Below are positions 7,093-17,800 of a DNA stretch of 47,363 nt, piece after piece. The DNA comes from an uncultured Ruminococcus sp. (GTDB taxonomy: Bacteria; Bacillota; Clostridia; Oscillospirales; Acutalibacteraceae). The translations under genes were made by a program, and so were the position numbers. Each line of letters begins with the position of its first letter. Within the stretch, counting starts at the first letter, position 1. The stretch covers positions 1 to 47,363 of the forward strand of contig CADBWP010000022.1 of the NCBI GenBank assembly GCA_902798365.1. The letters are read 5' to 3'. The notes below the pieces were generated by a model that saw nothing but the letters and a program-made list of their open reading frames with translations, made no database searches and was not told the origin of the DNA.

Positions 7093-7259
7093 ATATGTCT
7101 GCCCGTATGAAATGTCTTGCATTTATACGGAACGTTGTGATTTTCCGTCAAATAAAAAATAACCGGAATAATTAATTATATTTCTTTTTTCGAAATAATA
7201 TCTGTGCAAAATTTGCTACAATAAAAATGGATATAAGAAGAGCATAAGGTTGTGAAAAT

Positions 7260-8327
7260 GTGACCAACAAAAATCTTATCGACCTTGAAGCGATGAGTGT
7301 GGAGCAGGTCGGAAAGCTTGTGAAAAAGGCGCGGAAGATTATGCAAAGCCCCGCCGACTATCGCCACGCCTGCGACGGCAAGATTTTGGCAACGCTTTTT
7401 TACGAGCCGAGCACGCGCACTCAAATGTCGTTTCAGACCGCAATGCTTAAGCTGGGCGGCCGCACAATAGGCTTTGACAACCCCATGAACTCATCGGTTG
7501 CCAAGGGCGAAAACCTTAAGGACACCGTGTCGGTAATAAGCGGCTATGCCGACATTATTGCCATGCGCCACCCCGTTGAGGGCACCGCGATGGCGGCGTC
7601 GCTTTACTCCTCGGTGCCGGTCATAAACTGCGGCGACGGCGGTCACCTGCACCCCACTCAGACGCTGACCGACATTGTCACCCTGAGCTGTGAGAAAAAC
7701 AGGCTTGACCACCTTAAAATAGGCGTGTGCGGCGACCTGCTCAACGGCAGGACTGTACATTCGCTGATAAAGGCGCTGTCAAAGTACGAGGGCAACTCCT
7801 TTGTGCTTATATCTACGCCCGAGCTGAGCGTGCCGCTTTACATCACCGACATCCTTGAAAAGCGCGGCTGCAAATATGAGATCTCGCACAGCCTTGCCGA
7901 CGCCGTGCACGACCTTGACGTGCTGTACATGACAAGGATACAGCGTGAGCGCTTTAAAAGCGCAGAGGAATATGAGGCGCAGAAAAACGTGTTTGTGCTT
8001 GACCGCGAAAAGCTTGACCGCGCCCGCGCCGACATGATAATTATGCACCCCCTTCCCAGAGTGAACGAGATAACCGTTGATATAGACGACGACCCGCGCG
8101 CTCTGTACTTTAAGCAGGCGCAGTACGGCATGTACGGGCGCATGGCGCTTATTTTGCTGCTGCTTCAGGACGAGGACTTTTTGCTGTCGGAGCGTCCCAC
8201 GGAGCTGTGCGCACAGCGCTGCAACAACCCTAAGTGCGTTACGCAGTATGAGGCGTATCTGCCCAACCGCAGCTACAAAAAGCTGGGTATGCAGATGTGC
8301 GACTTCTGCGACAAACGGATAGATTGA
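7260..8327 (+). CDS. pyrB: Aspartate carbamoyltransferase with a fused C-terminal zinc-binding tail
   Basis: The second step of pyrimidine synthesis: carbamoyl phosphate plus aspartate gives carbamoyl aspartate. Catalytic motifs are complete: STRT (51-54), K82, HPTQ (131-134), and HPLPR (263-267). After the catalytic chain ends at about 310 there is a tail with C321-x4-C326 and C347-x2-C350, the spacing of the zinc site at the end of the regulatory chain PyrI (CNNPKCVTQYE, then CDFC). The allosteric N-terminal half of PyrI is absent, and no separate pyrI is nearby. The GTG start at 7260 has a weak AAGG upstream; a possible extended -10 (TGCTACAAT) lies near 7214-7222. Confidence 0.93.
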   Translation: MTNKNLIDLEAMSVEQVGKLVKKARKIMQSPADYRHACDGKILATLFYEPSTRTQMSFQTAMLKLGGRTIGFDNPMNSSVAKGENLKDTVSVISGYADIIAMRHPVEGTAMAASLYSSVPVINCGDGGHLHPTQTLTDIVTLSCEKNRLDHLKIGVCGDLLNGRTVHSLIKALSKYEGNSFVLISTPELSVPLYITDILEKRGCKYEISHSLADAVHDLDVLYMTRIQRERFKSAEEYEAQKNVFVLDREKLDRARADMIIMHPLPRVNEITVDIDDDPRALYFKQAQYGMYGRMALILLLLQDEDFLLSERPTELCAQRCNNPKCVTQYEAYLPNRSYKKLGMQMCDFCDKRID

Positions 8328-8347
8328 TACAATCAGGAGGAATGTAT

Positions 8348-8944
8348 ATGGGAAATGCGAATCCCCAAAAACAACGGAAGCGTAACATGCTGGGCTCGTT
8401 TATTGTGGCGGCTATTGCCTATATAGTGCTCGGCGTGTTTATGGTAATGCATCCGCAGGAGACCGAAAACGGGATCCATATCGTGTTCGGAGTTATCATG
8501 CTTATTTACGGCGCGGTGAACATTGTGTCGTTTTTCCTTAACAAGGACAGCGAGGAAAACCTTTTCTTTGAGCTGTGCTTCGGAGTGATAGCGGCGGCGG
8601 TGGGACTGTTTGCCCTTATTGCTCCGCAGATAATACGCGACATACTGTTTTATGCAATAGGCGTTATCGTTGTGATAGACGGCGCCATAAACGTAAAGCG
8701 CGCCCTTAACCTCAAGTCTTACGGCATGAGGTACTGGTATGTCATGCTTATCGTCTCCTGCGTGGCTATCGTTGCCGGCATAGCGGCGGTTGTATTAAGG
8801 AACTTTGTGATCGACTTTATTGTGGTCATGCTGGGCATCTCGCTCATTTACGAGGGCGTGTCGAGCATTGTCACCATGATAATGGTGGGTCATTACAAAA
8901 AGAAAATAACAAAAGAATTAGCTCTTACAGAGCAGAACAGCTGA
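8348..8944 (+). CDS. HdeD/DUF308-like membrane protein
   Basis: A 198-residue protein with six hydrophobic helices in paired repeats (IAYIVLGVFMVMHP, IVFGVIMLIYGAVNIVSFF, then LLFYAIGVIVVIDGAINV-like units). The glycine-rich pattern 'GV..LIYG' and 'GI.LIYEG' is that of the HdeD/DUF308 family, whose function is poorly known outside acid stress in E. coli. AGGAGG lies seven bases before the ATG at 8348, which decides the start. It follows pyrB by 20 bases. Confidence 0.8.
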   Translation: MGNANPQKQRKRNMLGSFIVAAIAYIVLGVFMVMHPQETENGIHIVFGVIMLIYGAVNIVSFFLNKDSEENLFFELCFGVIAAAVGLFALIAPQIIRDILFYAIGVIVVIDGAINVKRALNLKSYGMRYWYVMLIVSCVAIVAGIAAVVLRNFVIDFIVVMLGISLIYEGVSSIVTMIMVGHYKKKITKELALTEQNS

Positions 8945-8953
8945 GGTATCGTT

Positions 8954-10597
8954 ATGAAAAAACAATTATTACGCAAGCTTTCGGTAGTTATGGCGGCGCT
9001 TATGGTGATTTGCTCGCTTGCGCTTGCTCCCGCAAACGCGGCGGATTCCTCCGCGGCGGTGTCCGCTCAGTCCTACAACCTGCCCGACAGCATGGAGGAC
9101 GGCGCCATTTTGCACGCATTCTGCTGGAACTTCAACACCATCAAAGAAAAACTGCCCGAGATTGCGGCGGCAGGCTTTAAGTCGGTTCAGACCTCGCCCA
9201 TAAACGAGGTAAAGGTCGGCGACAGCGGCGGCATGCAGCTTTTCGGCAGAGGCAAGTGGTATTATCACTATCAGCCCATATCCTACAACATAGGCAACTA
9301 TCAGCTGGGCACCCTTGAGGAGTTTGAGGCGATGTGCGAGGAAGCCGACAAGTACGGCATCAAGATCATCGTTGACGTGGTCGCCAACCATTGCACCTCA
9401 GACTACTCCGCCATTTCAAACGAAATCAAAACCCTTTCGGGCGGCGCCTTCCACAAGGGACTTGAAATAACCGATCGGAGCAACCGCTATCAGGTCACAC
9501 AGGGCAAGCTTACGGGCTTGTATGACCTTAACACCAAGAGCGCCGTTGTTCAGGGCATGATAAAGGATTACCTCAACGCCTGCCTTGAAGCGGGTGCAGA
9601 CGGCTTCCGTTATGACGCGGCAAAGCACATTGAGCTTCCCGACGAGCCCGCAGTTGACGGCAAAAACTTTGCCAGCGACTTCTGGACAGTCATTCTCGAC
9701 AACGACGCCGAGTTCCAGTACGGCGAGGTGCTTGCGGGCGACAACCTTGACGTTTCAAAGTATGCGGCGCTTATGAAGATAACCGCGTCGGCATACGGCG
9801 AGCAGGTTCGCTATATGCTCACAAACCACAGAACGATGGCTTCAATTGCCAAGAACTACAAGATAAAGAATGTTGACGGCTCAAGGCTCGTCACCTGGGT
9901 AGAGTCTCACGACAACTACTGCGGCGACGACAACAGCACATACTCCACCATAGACGACCAAATGGTAAGACAGGGCTGGGCTATTATTGCCGCGCAGGGC
10001 GACACCACTCCTCTGTTCTTCAACCGTCCCGCAGGCAGCAGCACCACAAGCAAGTGGGGCAACAATCAGATTGGCGCCGCGGGCAACGACAACTGGCAGC
10101 ACCCCGAGGTTGTTGAGGTGAACAAGTTCAGAAATGCCATGGTGGGCGAGGACAAAACCGTTACCGACGCTGCGTCGAGCAACTGCATGATGATCCAGCG
10201 CGGATCCAAGGGCGCGGTGCTTATCAACACAACCGCGAACGACGCCAACATAAACGCCACAACAAAGCTTGCGGACGGCGAGTATGCCGACCACGTGACC
10301 GGCAGAGTATTTACCGTATCTAACGGCAAGCTTGCAGGCACCGTTACCGCGGGCAGCGTTGCCGTGCTTTATCAGGAAGAGACCGTTAAGGGCGACGTTG
10401 ACGGCGACGGCGAGCTTACGATAAACGACGCCACCGAGATTCAGCGCCACCTTGCAGAGTTCAAAAACGAGGACGGCAGCCCCATCATTGACGAAACAGA
10501 CCCCAAGGTGATGGAGATCGCGGATTATGACGGAGACGGCAGCATAACCATTTTTGACGTTACCGCCATTCAGGCGACCCTTGCAGAGCTTACGTAA
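8954..10597 (+). CDS. Secreted alpha-amylase (GH13, AmyE-like) with C-terminal dockerin
   Basis: Endo-acting alpha-amylase for starch. Residues 1-29 are a signal peptide ending APANA. The catalytic region closely follows B. subtilis AmyE (GH13 subfamily 28): QTSPINEVK near 80-87, region I VDVVANH (140-146), region II with nucleophile D221 (GFRYDAAKH), region III with acid/base E258, and region IV with D320 (VESHDN). Residues 478-547 form a type I dockerin with two calcium loops (DVDGDGELTIND and DYDGDGSITIFD) and two F-type helices. Dockerins dock enzymes to cohesin-bearing scaffolds, so this enzyme probably joins a cell-surface starch-degrading complex like the R. bromii amylosome. No starch-binding domain is visible. 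The Shine-Dalgarno is weak (GAGG). Confidence 0.95.
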   Translation: MKKQLLRKLSVVMAALMVICSLALAPANAADSSAAVSAQSYNLPDSMEDGAILHAFCWNFNTIKEKLPEIAAAGFKSVQTSPINEVKVGDSGGMQLFGRGKWYYHYQPISYNIGNYQLGTLEEFEAMCEEADKYGIKIIVDVVANHCTSDYSAISNEIKTLSGGAFHKGLEITDRSNRYQVTQGKLTGLYDLNTKSAVVQGMIKDYLNACLEAGADGFRYDAAKHIELPDEPAVDGKNFASDFWTVILDNDAEFQYGEVLAGDNLDVSKYAALMKITASAYGEQVRYMLTNHRTMASIAKNYKIKNVDGSRLVTWVESHDNYCGDDNSTYSTIDDQMVRQGWAIIAAQGDTTPLFFNRPAGSSTTSKWGNNQIGAAGNDNWQHPEVVEVNKFRNAMVGEDKTVTDAASSNCMMIQRGSKGAVLINTTANDANINATTKLADGEYADHVTGRVFTVSNGKLAGTVTAGSVAVLYQEETVKGDVDGDGELTINDATEIQRHLAEFKNEDGSPIIDETDPKVMEIADYDGDGSITIFDVTAIQATLAELT

Positions 10598-10599
10598 AA

Positions 10600-11274
10600 G
10601 TGAAATACTGTCCAAAATGCGGCGGCAGACTGAGCAGCGGATGCGCAGTCTGCCCGCTTTGCAAATATAAGCTTCCGCACAAATACGCGCTTAAGCCCTT
10701 TGAGGACACGCACGCGGGTCAGCCGTCGCCCTATCACCAAACCGACGGCTACATGACACAGGACGAACCGTACATATTTCACGCACCGAAAAGTGAGCGG
10801 CGCATCCGCAAAAGGCGGCTCGTCGCGGCATATAAGGCGGCAAAGATCTCGCTTTCGCTGTGCTGTATCGCGCTGTGCTTTCTGCCCGTTTATTACACGG
10901 GAAACGGCAGCTGCGGCTTTATTGAGCTGTACCGATCTGCCCTGCACGGCTTTGACGACAGCACGGGCATACCCGCGCTCTGCTTTACCGGCGGAGTGCT
11001 CACGGTGTTTGCGGTGATGCTGCACGCCGCCCACATCATTATTACCGGAAGCACGGAAAACGGCGCGCCCGTTTTGGGAACCGTTACGGGAGCGGCGGGG
11101 CTTGTAAGCTGCATATTCTGGCTTGCAGCAATGCCCGCGCTGAATGAGGGCTACGGCTTGGGCGGAATCTCCCCTCACCCGTGCCTGTGGCTGCTGCTTG
11201 CAGCGACGGTTTTGCTGACGGCAGGCTCGGGTATATTATACAAGCTTATCAAAAACAAATCGACCGCAGGCTGA
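10600..11274 (+). CDS. Zinc-ribbon membrane protein
   Basis: The 224-residue product begins with a zinc ribbon (CPKCGG and CPLCKY, residues 4-22), followed by a basic linker (ERRIRKRRL) and three to four hydrophobic helices from about residue 85. Zinc-ribbon plus transmembrane proteins of this type are common in clostridia and mostly uncharacterised. The GTG start follows the amylase stop directly; no clear Shine-Dalgarno is visible, so it may depend on translational coupling. Confidence 0.7.
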   Translation: MKYCPKCGGRLSSGCAVCPLCKYKLPHKYALKPFEDTHAGQPSPYHQTDGYMTQDEPYIFHAPKSERRIRKRRLVAAYKAAKISLSLCCIALCFLPVYYTGNGSCGFIELYRSALHGFDDSTGIPALCFTGGVLTVFAVMLHAAHIIITGSTENGAPVLGTVTGAAGLVSCIFWLAAMPALNEGYGLGGISPHPCLWLLLAATVLLTAGSGILYKLIKNKSTAG

Positions 11275-11302
11275 AAAGTCGGCGGTCGTTCTTTTGTTAT
11301 TT
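11261..11302 (+). terminator. Intrinsic terminator ending the pyrB-amylase block
   Basis: CGACCGC pairs with GCGGTCG across 14 bases, followed by TTCTTTTGTTATTTTTT. The 5' arm overlaps the last codons of the zinc-ribbon gene. It separates this + block from addA, which converges on it. Confidence 0.8.
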
Positions 11303-11312
11303 TTTAAATAGT

Positions 11313-14300
11313 TCAAACGGAAATGTACTGACCCAGAGCTACCGAGCAGATTATACAGTCGCTCACCTCTGTTTCAAGCGATTGTCGCATTGCCTCGCGG
11401 TACAGCTCCAGCTGCCTGCGGTACAGCTGCGCAAGCTTTGAGATGTCGCGCACGCGGTCGGTTTTGTAATCGACTATCACCAGCCTGCCGTTTTCAACAA
11501 AGGCAAGATCGACAGCGCCCTGCATGATTATTTTTGCGTCCGTGGCTTGTCCGTCGTATTCGTCATACAGCATTGCAGGCGTTACATAGGCTGTAAATCG
11601 TTCCTCACGATACACCCTTTCGGAACGGATTATCCTGTCAAACAGCTCGCTGTGCAAAAGCCCCGACAAAGCCCTTTTGTCGATGACACTTGCCTGACGC
11701 TCGGTAAGAAAGCCCTGTGAGAGCAGGCGGTCGGTCTCGGCGTCGATATCGCTGCGTGCGGCGGTAAAGTCGCAGTATTGCATGAACACGTGATGCGCTG
11801 TGCCGCGCTCTGTGGCGGTGGTGTCTTTGCCCGAAAGGAACCCGGGCACGGCGATGACCTTTTCAAAATAGTCGCCGCTTTTGCCATGTGCTATCTGAGA
11901 GGCGCTCACCTTTTGCGGCAAGGTGATGCGCTCGCTGTCGGGGTATTCAAACTCAAGATTCGCCCTGAGCAGCGCGGCGTAGTCGGTGCCGTCGTCCTGC
12001 TCTGCCTCAACGCTCCGGTCAACCGTGATTGTGTGAGACACGGGAAGCTGAGCCTCGTCGTCAATAAGCCTGAAGCTCCAGCGCGGATATGACCCTCGCA
12101 GGGTGATTTGATCTGCTCCTCCGAGCATTTGGGCGCGCGAGGACGGGTTTGCCAGCGCGGTAAGGGTGAGCCAATCGAGCGGCGATTTTGCGCCAGTGAC
12201 GGTGTATGGCTCGATTATGGAGCCGAACAAAAGCTGTGCGGCGGTGTCTGATATGTATTTTTCCGCGTTTGACTTTGAGCCGACGATCATCAGCTTTTCA
12301 CGCGCGCGGGTAAGGGCAACATAGAGTACGCGAAGCTCCTCGGCTATCTCGGCTCGCTCGATCTCTATCTCTACCGCCAGCCTCGGCAGGGTGTTGTAGC
12401 GGCACACGCCGTCCCTGCGCTTTATGCCCAGGCCCGCCACGCTGTCGATAAGCACGTCGGCGTGCAGGTCGGTTTTGTTGAACCTCTTTGCCGCACCTGC
12501 CAAAAAGCAGAACGGGAACTCGAGACCCTTTGATTTGTGTATGCTGAGCACGCGCACGCCGTTGAGTGAATCCGCGTCGGCTGATGGCGAGGCAGGCAGC
12601 TCGGCTCCGCTGTCCGTCAGCCTGTCGATGAAGAAGATGAAGTCGGACAGAGTTTTGGCGCCGCTGTCCTCATACGCGCGCGCGTAATGCCTTATCAGGT
12701 TGAGGTTTTTCATAGATGCGTCGCCTGCGCGCACGGCGGCTGTAACGGCGGCAAGGGACGAAGCCTCTATCGCCATGCCCACAAGCTCGTCAACCGAGGC
12801 GACGCAGGAAAGGTTGCGCAGGTTTTTTAAAACAGAAAGAAAGTCAGCCGCCTTTTGGTCGGTCTGTGCGTATTGGCACAGCGCGGCATAAAGCGTTGTG
12901 CGCCTGTTGCCTGCCCTGAGCCGAGCCAGCTCGTCGGGGGTAAAGCCGAACATGGGGCTGCACAAGACCGACAGAAGGGGAATGTCGCGTGCGGGGTTGT
13001 CTATGACGCGCAGAAGATTTAGCAGCAGCTTGACCTCTATCGAGTCAAAGGCGGATTCCTTTTCCTCGCAAAAAGCCGGAATACCCAGGTCGCGCAGAGT
13101 GTTGACCATAGTCTGAGCCCTTCCCCTGGCGCTGCGCAGCATTATCGCAAAGTCGCCGTAGGTTGGCTGCCGCTGCTCCTCGCCCTTGGTTACGGTGGAG
13201 CCGTCCGACATTATCTCGCGGATACGGCGTGCTATGTAACGCGCCTCAAGCACGGCAGAGTCCTCCTCGTCAAAGGCTGATTTTTCTATTATAGAAAATT
13301 CCGTGCCGCATTTGTCGGTGTCGTCATAGGTGGCGCCGACGTTAAGCTGCTCGTCGGCGTTGTAGTCCATCTGCGCCGAGTCGCGCGTCATAAGGCGCGA
13401 AAAGATGAAATTGACCGTATCGCAAACCTCTGAGCGGCTACGAAAATTCTTGTCGAGAATTATAGTTGCGGGATAGTCGGGAGCGTCGGCATCAAACCGC
13501 TTGTAGCTTTTTCGCCTGTCTATAAAAATCTGAGGCTTTGCCTGGCGAAAGCCGTAAATGCTCTGCTTTACGTCGCCCACCGCAAACAGGTTGTTTTCGT
13601 TTGTTGAAACACAGTTGAATATAAGATTTTGCACGTCGTTGACATCCTGAAATTCATCCACTATGACCGCGTCATACCGCGCGGAGACCTCGTGCCCCTG
13701 TTCGGTTTTTATGTAGCCGCCGTTTTCGTCGGGAACGGCGAGCAGCTGCACGGTGAGCAGCTCAACGTCGGAAAAGGTGAGCACGTTTTTCTTTTGCTTT
13801 ACAGCGCGAAGCTCGGCAAGATAGCGGCGCACAAGGTCAAACAGCGTGCCCACAAGCCCCTGCAAATCGCACAGCTCGTCGTGCGCCTCCGCCTCGGTGC
13901 GGCAAAAATATGTCTTTAGCTTATTGAGGGCTTTTTTTGCCGCGTCGCGGTTTGCGGCAACGGCAAGCTTTATCGGGTCGTCCGCATAGCCGCGCGGAAC
14001 GCTGAACCGCACGGGAGAAAAGCCGTGGATAGCGGTCACGATGCCGTCCCAGCTCTCACCCCCGAGCGCCTGCTGAATATGCGTGTAGCCCGCAAGGTCG
14101 TCCTCGAGAATAACGCGGAGCTTATCGCCCAGCTTTTCGTCGGCGTCGGCGGCAAGCTTTATCGAATTTTCGGTCAGATTAACGGCGTGAGAAACGGCGG
14201 GCGCGGCATATTCGGTCATTATTTTGCCCCAAACGGAGCGCGACACACGCCTTTCGCCATAGCCCGAGTACATGTCGCAGAGCCATTGCTCTGGGAAGGG

Positions 14301-14855
14301 CTGAGTGTCCAAAAACTCCGCCACGCGCAGGGCGGTCTCGCGCAGCTTGGCGTCGCCGTTTTTGCCTGCAAAAGCGTCTAAAAGCGCGGCAAACTCTGAC
14401 GTTCCGCCTGCGTGAAATGCCTCGAAAGCGGCGTCCATAGCCGCAGCCTTAAGCAGCTCAAGCTCGCCGCTGTCGGCAATGCGAAAATCCGCCGCAACAC
14501 CGAGGGTGTGAAAATACTCGCGCACCAATGAACCGCAAAAGCTGTCTATCGTGCTTATGGATGCGGTGTGGAGCAGCCTGCTCTGGTTGAGAAGCTGCGG
14601 ATTGAGAGGATCGTTTTTAAGCAGGCGCGAAAGCTCCGCCGAGATCCTCTGCTTCATCTCGGCGGCGGCGTCCTTGGTAAAGGTGACCACCAGCAGCCTG
14701 TCGGCGTCTATGGGGTTTTCGCGGCGGGTTATCATTTGAATGACGCGCTCCACCAGCACGGCTGTTTTGCCCGAGCCGGCCGCCGCCGAGACCAGCACCG
14801 AGCCGCCCGTGGCATAGATAGCGTTGCGCTGTCCGTCTGTCCATTGTCTCTGCAT
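11313..14855 (-). CDS. addA: ATP-dependent helicase/nuclease subunit A
   Basis: AddA is the 3'-5' helicase and nuclease subunit of AddAB, the Firmicute equivalent of RecBCD, used for double-strand break repair. The 1180-residue product has a UvrD-type Walker A (AAAGSGKTAV, 24-33), motif Ia (VVTFTKDAAAEMK), Walker B (VDEFQDVN), motif IV-VI elements (LDKNFRS; SIHKSKGLEFP; LYVALTRAREKL) and a C-terminal RecB-type nuclease with IVDYKTDR at 1127-1134. The length matches the family. Its ATG overlaps the addB stop by one base (TAATG), so the two are translationally coupled. Confidence 0.96.
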   Translation of the reverse strand: MQRQWTDGQRNAIYATGGSVLVSAAAGSGKTAVLVERVIQMITRRENPIDADRLLVVTFTKDAAAEMKQRISAELSRLLKNDPLNPQLLNQSRLLHTASISTIDSFCGSLVREYFHTLGVAADFRIADSGELELLKAAAMDAAFEAFHAGGTSEFAALLDAFAGKNGDAKLRETALRVAEFLDTQPFPEQWLCDMYSGYGERRVSRSVWGKIMTEYAAPAVSHAVNLTENSIKLAADADEKLGDKLRVILEDDLAGYTHIQQALGGESWDGIVTAIHGFSPVRFSVPRGYADDPIKLAVAANRDAAKKALNKLKTYFCRTEAEAHDELCDLQGLVGTLFDLVRRYLAELRAVKQKKNVLTFSDVELLTVQLLAVPDENGGYIKTEQGHEVSARYDAVIVDEFQDVNDVQNLIFNCVSTNENNLFAVGDVKQSIYGFRQAKPQIFIDRRKSYKRFDADAPDYPATIILDKNFRSRSEVCDTVNFIFSRLMTRDSAQMDYNADEQLNVGATYDDTDKCGTEFSIIEKSAFDEEDSAVLEARYIARRIREIMSDGSTVTKGEEQRQPTYGDFAIMLRSARGRAQTMVNTLRDLGIPAFCEEKESAFDSIEVKLLLNLLRVIDNPARDIPLLSVLCSPMFGFTPDELARLRAGNRRTTLYAALCQYAQTDQKAADFLSVLKNLRNLSCVASVDELVGMAIEASSLAAVTAAVRAGDASMKNLNLIRHYARAYEDSGAKTLSDFIFFIDRLTDSGAELPASPSADADSLNGVRVLSIHKSKGLEFPFCFLAGAAKRFNKTDLHADVLIDSVAGLGIKRRDGVCRYNTLPRLAVEIEIERAEIAEELRVLYVALTRAREKLMIVGSKSNAEKYISDTAAQLLFGSIIEPYTVTGAKSPLDWLTLTALANPSSRAQMLGGADQITLRGSYPRWSFRLIDDEAQLPVSHTITVDRSVEAEQDDGTDYAALLRANLEFEYPDSERITLPQKVSASQIAHGKSGDYFEKVIAVPGFLSGKDTTATERGTAHHVFMQYCDFTAARSDIDAETDRLLSQGFLTERQASVIDKRALSGLLHSELFDRIIRSERVYREERFTAYVTPAMLYDEYDGQATDAKIIMQGAVDLAFVENGRLVIVDYKTDRVRDISKLAQLYRRQLELYREAMRQSLETEVSDCIICSVALGQYISV

Positions 14856-17800
14856 TATCCCTCTCCCCCTTTCTCTGCTTCAAGCTGCTTATAAACATCC
14901 TCGGCGCTTTGCTTGTATGTTATTACCGGCTCGCCCTGCCGCAGCCCGCAAACGCTGTCGTAGGGGCAGTATTGGCATGCGTCTGCTCCGCCCTTGAGCG
15001 GAACAGCCTCTATCCTGCCGTCAAAAAGCTCCTCGCCCATTTTGAGCACGGTGCGGTTGAGCTTTTCAAATATTTTGCCGAACTGCGCCAAAGTGGCAAC
15101 GCTATCGCCGCCGTCGCAGCCTCCGTTTTTTATTTTTACGGGTATGTATTTACCGCTCTCGGTCTTGTCCATGCCCTTTATTACGCGCACATCATCGAGC
15201 AGCAGCCCGTTCATTTTAAAGGTCGAGTCTATCTTGCCGCGTATTTTATCCTCGCTTAGACCGTCGGCGGCTATGTTAGGCACCGCCGCAGGCATATAAA
15301 GGATGCCTGCCGGAGTGATTTTGCCGTATCTTTCGCCGCCCTCTTTTACTATTGAGCACAGGTAGAGCAGCATTTGCAGGTTGAGCCCGTAGAGGATGTC
15401 GGACAGCTTAAAGGTCTTGCTGCCGGTTTTGTAGTCGATTATGCGAAGATAGCTGCCGCCGTCGGTGTGCATGATGTCAACGCGGTCAACGCTGCCGCAA
15501 ACGGCTATGTTTTGTCCCGTGGGAAGCTGCACCGTGTAGGCAGGTATGTCTGTGCCGATGCCGAGCTCGCAGTCGGCGGCCTCAAAATCGCTTTGCGCAA
15601 GCTCTGCGCACAGGTGCTCAACAAGCAGCAGCAGGTTTTGACAGAGCACGTCAAGGCGGTACAGAAATGCCTTTGTCTTTGCGCTGCCGCCGCCCATAAC
15701 GGTTTCGAGGTAGCCCGAAACCGTGTTGCGGATAAACGCGTCAAGCTCGTCGCGGGACATGGCAGAATATTCTTCTTTAGAATATTGAGTGAAGAATTTT
15801 TCGAGTATGTAATGCACAAGAGTGCCGTATTCCATCGGGTTTATTTCGGCGCGCAGCCTTTCGCGCACGCGCAGGCCGTAGTTGCAGAAGTAAGAGAATT
15901 TGCACAGACTGAATTTTTCTATCTGCGATGCGGAAACGGTCAGGTTTTCGCCGAAAAGCAGCCGTGCGCTTTCGGGGTTTTCCATGCGGATGGGCGAACG
16001 GTCAAGCGCACGCCGCACCGCCTGTGCCCCCGAGGAATAGTGCGGATCCGCCTCGAAAAATTCGGCGAGCCCCTTGGGCGCTTTTTTGCGTGCGCCAAGC
16101 GAACGGGCGTATTCCTCAAACGCGGGCGCTATGGCAAGCATGGCGTCGCGGCGGTCGTCAAGGTCGTGGCGGTCGAGCAGAACAAGCGACGGGAACACCC
16201 TGAACAGCTCGTCGGCGATTACCGAACGGCGCAGCTTTTCGCCGTCGGCGCTTACGGAACACCAGCTGACATAAAGCCTGTGCGACGGAGAAACCGCCGC
16301 GCTGTACGCCATAAAAGTCTCGAGGTCGGCAAGATAGGCGTAGTCGTCGCTGAGATCGACGTCGTATTCGGGCAAGAGCTTAAGCTCGTAATCCGAAAAC
16401 AGCCCTGCGCTGTGCGGAGCGGCAGGAAAGCTGCCGTCGTTGCAGCCGATAAGAAACGCCGCTCTTTTGCCTGTGCCGCGCACACGCTGCGCGGTGGTGA
16501 CGGTCACGCTGTCGAGCGTCTGCGGTATGCGTGTTAATTCTATATTAGAAATTTGAATCGACAGCAGCTCGTAATATCTTTTTGCGGAAAGCGGCAGGTC
16601 GCCTGCCACCGCAACGGTTTTGTCAAACGCCTCCATAAGCAGCCGCCACACGCGCAGCTGTTCGGCTCCCAAGCCTTTTATTTCGCCCTGCTCGAGCTCG
16701 TCGCAAAGAGCAGAGAGCGTTTCGGGAACCTTTAACTCTTCAAGCAGGCGATAGAGCAGTTCTGTGATCTGCCTGCCGTTTTTGTCGCGGAGCTCCTCTC
16801 GAAAAGCGGCGAGCGGCAAAACGAACGACCGCCTTACCGCCTCGGCGGCGGCAAGCTGCGTTTGGTCGTCGTCGGTAAAGCTCTCGGCAAAGCCGCGCGG
16901 ATTTTGCAAAAACTCCTGCGTAAGAGCCTTTCCGCTGACGTTCCACACATAGCAGTAGTTTTCAAAGGCGGCAATGTCCTCAAGGCTGTTGACAGTCAGC
17001 CCCGTTTTGAGCAGCGACAGCGCGTCCTCACGCGCCCAGCCGTCCAGAATCAGCCTGAATACGGAGTTGATAAGCCGCACGGCAGGCTTTACGCCGACGT
17101 CTGTGCGCGAGTCGGCAAAGCAGGGTATCCCGTATTTTTCAAGCGTAACGCCCAGCACGCCTCGATAGGGCTTGGGGTCGCGGCAAATAACCGAAATATC
17201 GCTGTAGCGGTAGCCCTCCTCTATGACAAGCCGCTTGATCTGCCGCGCGACAAACTCACTTTCATCATAAACATCGGCGGCGGAATAAGCTGTAACAAAG
17301 TCGGGCTCGTTCTCAAAGGGCTGAATATCACGCCTGAACATGCCCATGCCCGCGGCGCGCATTTCGTCCGTGCAATATCGCACGGGATCGGTGAGCTTTA
17401 CGGGAGCTTTTATCTCAACGCCGTCGCGCTTGGCAAGGTCTTTAAGCTGCTTCATGGTGGTACGTGAAACCCTGAACACCGCATCGTCGCCGTCAGGCGA
17501 ATCGAGGGTTAGGGCTATGTTGACCTCGCGGCAGCGGTCGAGCAGAATACGAATAAGATCTGTCTGCACCTTGCTGAAGCCGCTGAACGCGTCGATATAG
17601 AGCACGCTGTTGCGGAACAGCTCATTATTCTCTAAAAGAATTTTGTTGACCCTGTCGAGGTTGTCGAGGGGATCTATGTAGCTTTGAGACAGCAGCGCGT
17701 CAAAGGCGTCAAAAACAAGAGCCGTCTCGCTCAGCTTTTGCGAGAGAGTTTTGTCGCCCACCCTTTCGGCGGCGGCGCACAGCATGTCGGTGGTGACGCC

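Noticed and set aside
9881-10615. Open frame of 244 codons on the - strand
   Set aside because: Antisense to the amylase/dockerin region. The calcium-loop repeats prove the + strand is coding.
15374-16537. Long open frame of 387 codons on the + strand
   Set aside because: It lies antisense to addB, whose motifs and length are certain. The composition (many Arg, Val, Gly, His) is that of a mirror frame in GC-rich coding DNA.
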